A stretch of DNA of 7,213 bases from Desulfobacterales bacterium (GTDB taxonomy: Bacteria; Desulfobacterota; Desulfobacteria; Desulfobacterales; JAHIVH01): assembly GCA_020056645.1 (NCBI GenBank), contig JAGVHJ010000418.1, positions 1 through 7,213 on the forward strand. The letters run 5' to 3'. The notes beneath the pieces are model-generated. The model saw only the letters and a list, made by a program, of their open reading frames with translations, had not been told where the DNA came from and did not search any database. Shown in pieces: positions 6,712 through 7,213 of this stretch. Both the position numbers and the translations under genes were made by a program. Positions within the stretch are counted from its first letter, which is position 1, and the number at the start of each line of letters is the position of its first letter.

Positions 6712-6727
6712 AGGCACGAGAACTGCA
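6712..6727 (+). promoter_or_regulatory. Candidate sigma-54 promoter reading rightward
   Basis: AGGCACGAGAACTGCA matches TGGCAC-N5-TTGCA at 9 of 11 positions, including GGCAC and TGCA, with the GG-N10-GC spacing exact. The predicted start is near 6738. No convincing gene follows until 7174, so the transcript would have a leader of over 400 bases or be a non-coding RNA. It is the better of the two sigma-54 matches in this region. Confidence 0.5.
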
Positions 6728-6783
6728 CCGTTACGACTTCAGGGCGATCGTTTTTCCCGGACATCCCTATAAAATCGTTTCAT

Positions 6784-6809
6784 TGACACCGATGCTATCC
6801 GAGAAGATA
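6784..6809 (+). repeat. Direct repeat copy 1 (TGACACCGATGC-N8-AAGATA)
   Basis: This copy has TGACACCGATGC at 6784-6795, eight unrelated bases, then AAGATA at 6804-6809. The same 12-base and 6-base blocks with the same 8-base spacer recur at 7045-7070, 261 bases downstream in the same orientation. It lies about 45 bases after the rightward sigma-54 candidate's predicted start. It could be a regulator-binding site or a trace of duplicated sequence. Confidence 0.45.
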
Positions 6810-6823
6810 ATTGCGAAATAAAA

Positions 6824-6842
6824 GAGAGCGGGGTCGCTTCTC
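6824..6842 (+). repeat. Imperfect hairpin beside the REP-like palindrome
   Basis: GAGAGCG (6824-6830) faces CGCTTCTC (6835-6842) across the loop GGGT, with one bulged base. It directly abuts the perfect palindrome at 6843-6865, so the two may form one mobile or structural repeat unit. There is no following T-tract, so it is not a typical intrinsic terminator. Confidence 0.35.
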
Positions 6843-6865
6843 GTTACGAGGCAGAGCCTCGTAAC
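6843..6865. repeat. Perfect REP-like palindrome
   Basis: GTTACGAGGC (6843-6852) and GCCTCGTAAC (6856-6865) are exact inverted copies of 10 bases around the loop AGA. Short palindromes of this shape are commonly dispersed in many copies in bacterial intergenic regions. Only one copy is in this window, so its repeat status is inferred. No T-run follows, which argues against a simple terminator. Confidence 0.6.
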
Positions 6866-6886
6866 CAGGAACCAAAACCCATTTGT

Positions 6887-6905
6887 CCAGATTTTTATAA
6901 TCTGG
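6887..6905. repeat. AT-rich hairpin
   Basis: CCAGATT (6887-6893) pairs perfectly with AATCTGG (6899-6905) around TTTAT. It is the third hairpin in about 80 bases and lies at the entrance to an AT-rich stretch. A role is unknown; it lacks a downstream T-tract. Confidence 0.4.
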
Positions 6906-6973
6906 CCCCCGGAGGGTAAATTCTGATGCTTTAACATATTAATTTCATTAGAATTTATGCAAGTATTAAGTTT

Positions 6974-7096
6974 ATGACGTTTATACCAAAATACCGTTTG
7001 ATCGTGTCCGGCGCCACCCTCTATTTTGCATTTATCTTCTCGGGTGACACCGATGCCGAATACCAAGATACCGGGTTGACATTCAACGGGAAGTGA
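6974..7096 (+). CDS. Possible small ORF of 40 codons with signal-peptide-like N-terminus (weak)
   Basis: An ATG at 6974 opens 40 codons ending in TGA at 7094-7096. The product would start MTFIPKYR, followed by a hydrophobic run (LIVSGATLYFAFIF, residues 9-22) and a polar tail with DTDAEYQD. Basic N-terminus plus hydrophobic core resembles a signal peptide or a single membrane anchor. Against it, no Shine-Dalgarno sequence is visible upstream, the 5' part lies in AT-rich DNA, and a strong promoter-like element begins inside its 3' end. The second copy of the direct repeat lies within it. It could be a small secreted or membrane peptide, the remnant of a longer gene, or chance. Confidence 0.2.
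   Translation: MTFIPKYRLIVSGATLYFAFIFSGDTDAEYQDTGLTFNGK
7045..7070 (+). repeat. Direct repeat copy 2 (TGACACCGATGC-N8-AAGATA)
   Basis: TGACACCGATGC at 7045-7056 and AAGATA at 7065-7070 repeat the blocks and spacing of copy 1, with an unrelated 8-base spacer. This copy ends five bases before the TTGACA of the sigma-70-like promoter, a place where an activator could act. It also lies inside the weak small ORF. Confidence 0.45.
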
Positions 7097-7106
7097 TGAT
7101 TATAAT
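7076..7106 (+). promoter_or_regulatory. Sigma-70-like promoter for the gene at 7174
   Basis: A perfect TTGACA at 7076-7081 is followed by a perfect TATAAT at 7101-7106 with a 19-base spacer, two longer than ideal. An alternative -10, GATTAT at 7098-7103, gives a 16-base spacer. Transcription would start near 7113, leaving about 60 bases before the GTG start. The suboptimal spacing is a pattern seen at activator-dependent promoters. Confidence 0.55.
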
Positions 7107-7136
7107 TCTGAGTTACAAGGGTGATAGCAGGGTATT

Positions 7137-7149
7137 CGCACCCGGTGCG
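7137..7149. promoter_or_regulatory. Palindrome in the leader of the gene at 7174
   Basis: CGCACC-C-GGTGCG is a perfect 6+1+6 inverted repeat lying between the predicted start site and the ribosome binding site at 7161. It could be an operator downstream of the promoter or a small leader hairpin with a 3-base loop. Confidence 0.3.
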
Positions 7150-7173
7150 CCACCAACCATAAGGAGGGCTGAA

Positions 7174-7213
7174 GTGAAAAAAAAAGAGGGAGCGACACCT
7201 GAAACGGCGATCT
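7174..7213 (+). CDS. 5' end of an unidentified protein gene, truncated by the window edge
   Basis: A GTG start at 7174 follows a near-ideal AAGGAGGG at 7161-7168 with a 5-base gap. The 13 visible codons read MKKKEGATPETAI and continue past the window end. Lysines at 2-4 are common at the start of cytoplasmic proteins. A sigma-70-like promoter lies about 60-70 bases upstream. Thirteen residues are too few for a family assignment. By analogy with ORP loci a sigma-54 activator could sit near, but nothing here shows that. Confidence 0.55.
   Translation, partial: MKKKEGATPETAI

Larger units (their letters stand above)
6494..7173. other. Long intergenic regulatory region between the ORP-like operon and a rightward gene
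   Basis: These 680 bases separate the leftward operon from the rightward gene at 7174. They hold two outward-facing sigma-54-like elements, an upstream-activator candidate zone between them (6614-6711), three hairpins at 6824-6905, a conspicuously AT-rich stretch at about 6890-7000, a spaced direct repeat, one weak small ORF, and a sigma-70-like promoter. The longer reverse-strand reading at 6767-7066 has no visible ribosome binding site or recognisable family and is not called as a gene. Confidence 0.7.

Noticed and set aside
6493..6717. Short frames on both strands just upstream of the receiver-like gene
   Set aside because: They span the predicted leader and sigma-54 element, lack good ribosome binding sites and have no recognisable motif.
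6767..7066. 99-codon reverse-strand reading frame
   Set aside because: It overlaps palindromes, the AT-rich segment and the repeat copies, has no recognisable domain and no clear ribosome binding site.

Overview
The window looks like a chromosomal segment of an anaerobic Desulfobacterota (deltaproteobacterial, sulfate-reducer-like) bacterium. The grounds are family-level: a cluster of two NifX/NifB-C-like small proteins and two MinD-type ATPases carrying inserted ferredoxin domains is typical of such anaerobes, candidate sigma-54 promoters flank it, and the genes are fairly GC-rich with good Shine-Dalgarno sites. No rRNA, tRNA, CRISPR array, transposase or complete insertion sequence is visible.

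Left part (1-3476, + strand). A structured non-coding stretch (about 1-74) contains a long A/T-ended inverted repeat and two further hairpins. It precedes a two-gene unit: an ABC-F family ATPase (114-1742), then, 21 bases later, a YgiQ-family radical SAM protein (1764-3476). Both look intact.

Middle (3503-6493, - strand, convergent with the above). A tight five-gene operon reads right to left: a degenerate response-regulator receiver (6493-6095), two paralogous P-loop ATPases each with two 4Fe-4S ferredoxin motifs (6078-5218 and 5210-4314), and two small dinitrogenase iron-molybdenum-cofactor-type proteins (4280-3891 and 3862-3503). Gaps are 16, 7, 33 and 28 bases. The gene set resembles the orange-protein (ORP) loci of Desulfovibrio, where such ATPases and a small Mo/Cu-cluster protein form a complex under sigma-54 control. 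The likely logic is ATP- and iron-sulfur-dependent assembly or handling of a metal cluster held by the small proteins; the receiver-like protein may be a regulatory partner. This is inference from families and context.

Right part (6494-7173). A 680-base region without a convincing gene. It carries two outward-facing sigma-54-type -24/-12 elements (leftward 6598-6613 for the operon, rightward 6712-6727), three hairpins including a perfect REP-like palindrome (6843-6865), an AT-rich stretch, a spaced direct repeat (6784-6809 and 7045-7070), an unproven 40-codon ORF with a hydrophobic N-terminus, and a sigma-70-like promoter (7076-7106). That promoter points at a gene starting with GTG at 7174 behind a strong ribosome binding site; only its first 13 codons are in the window.
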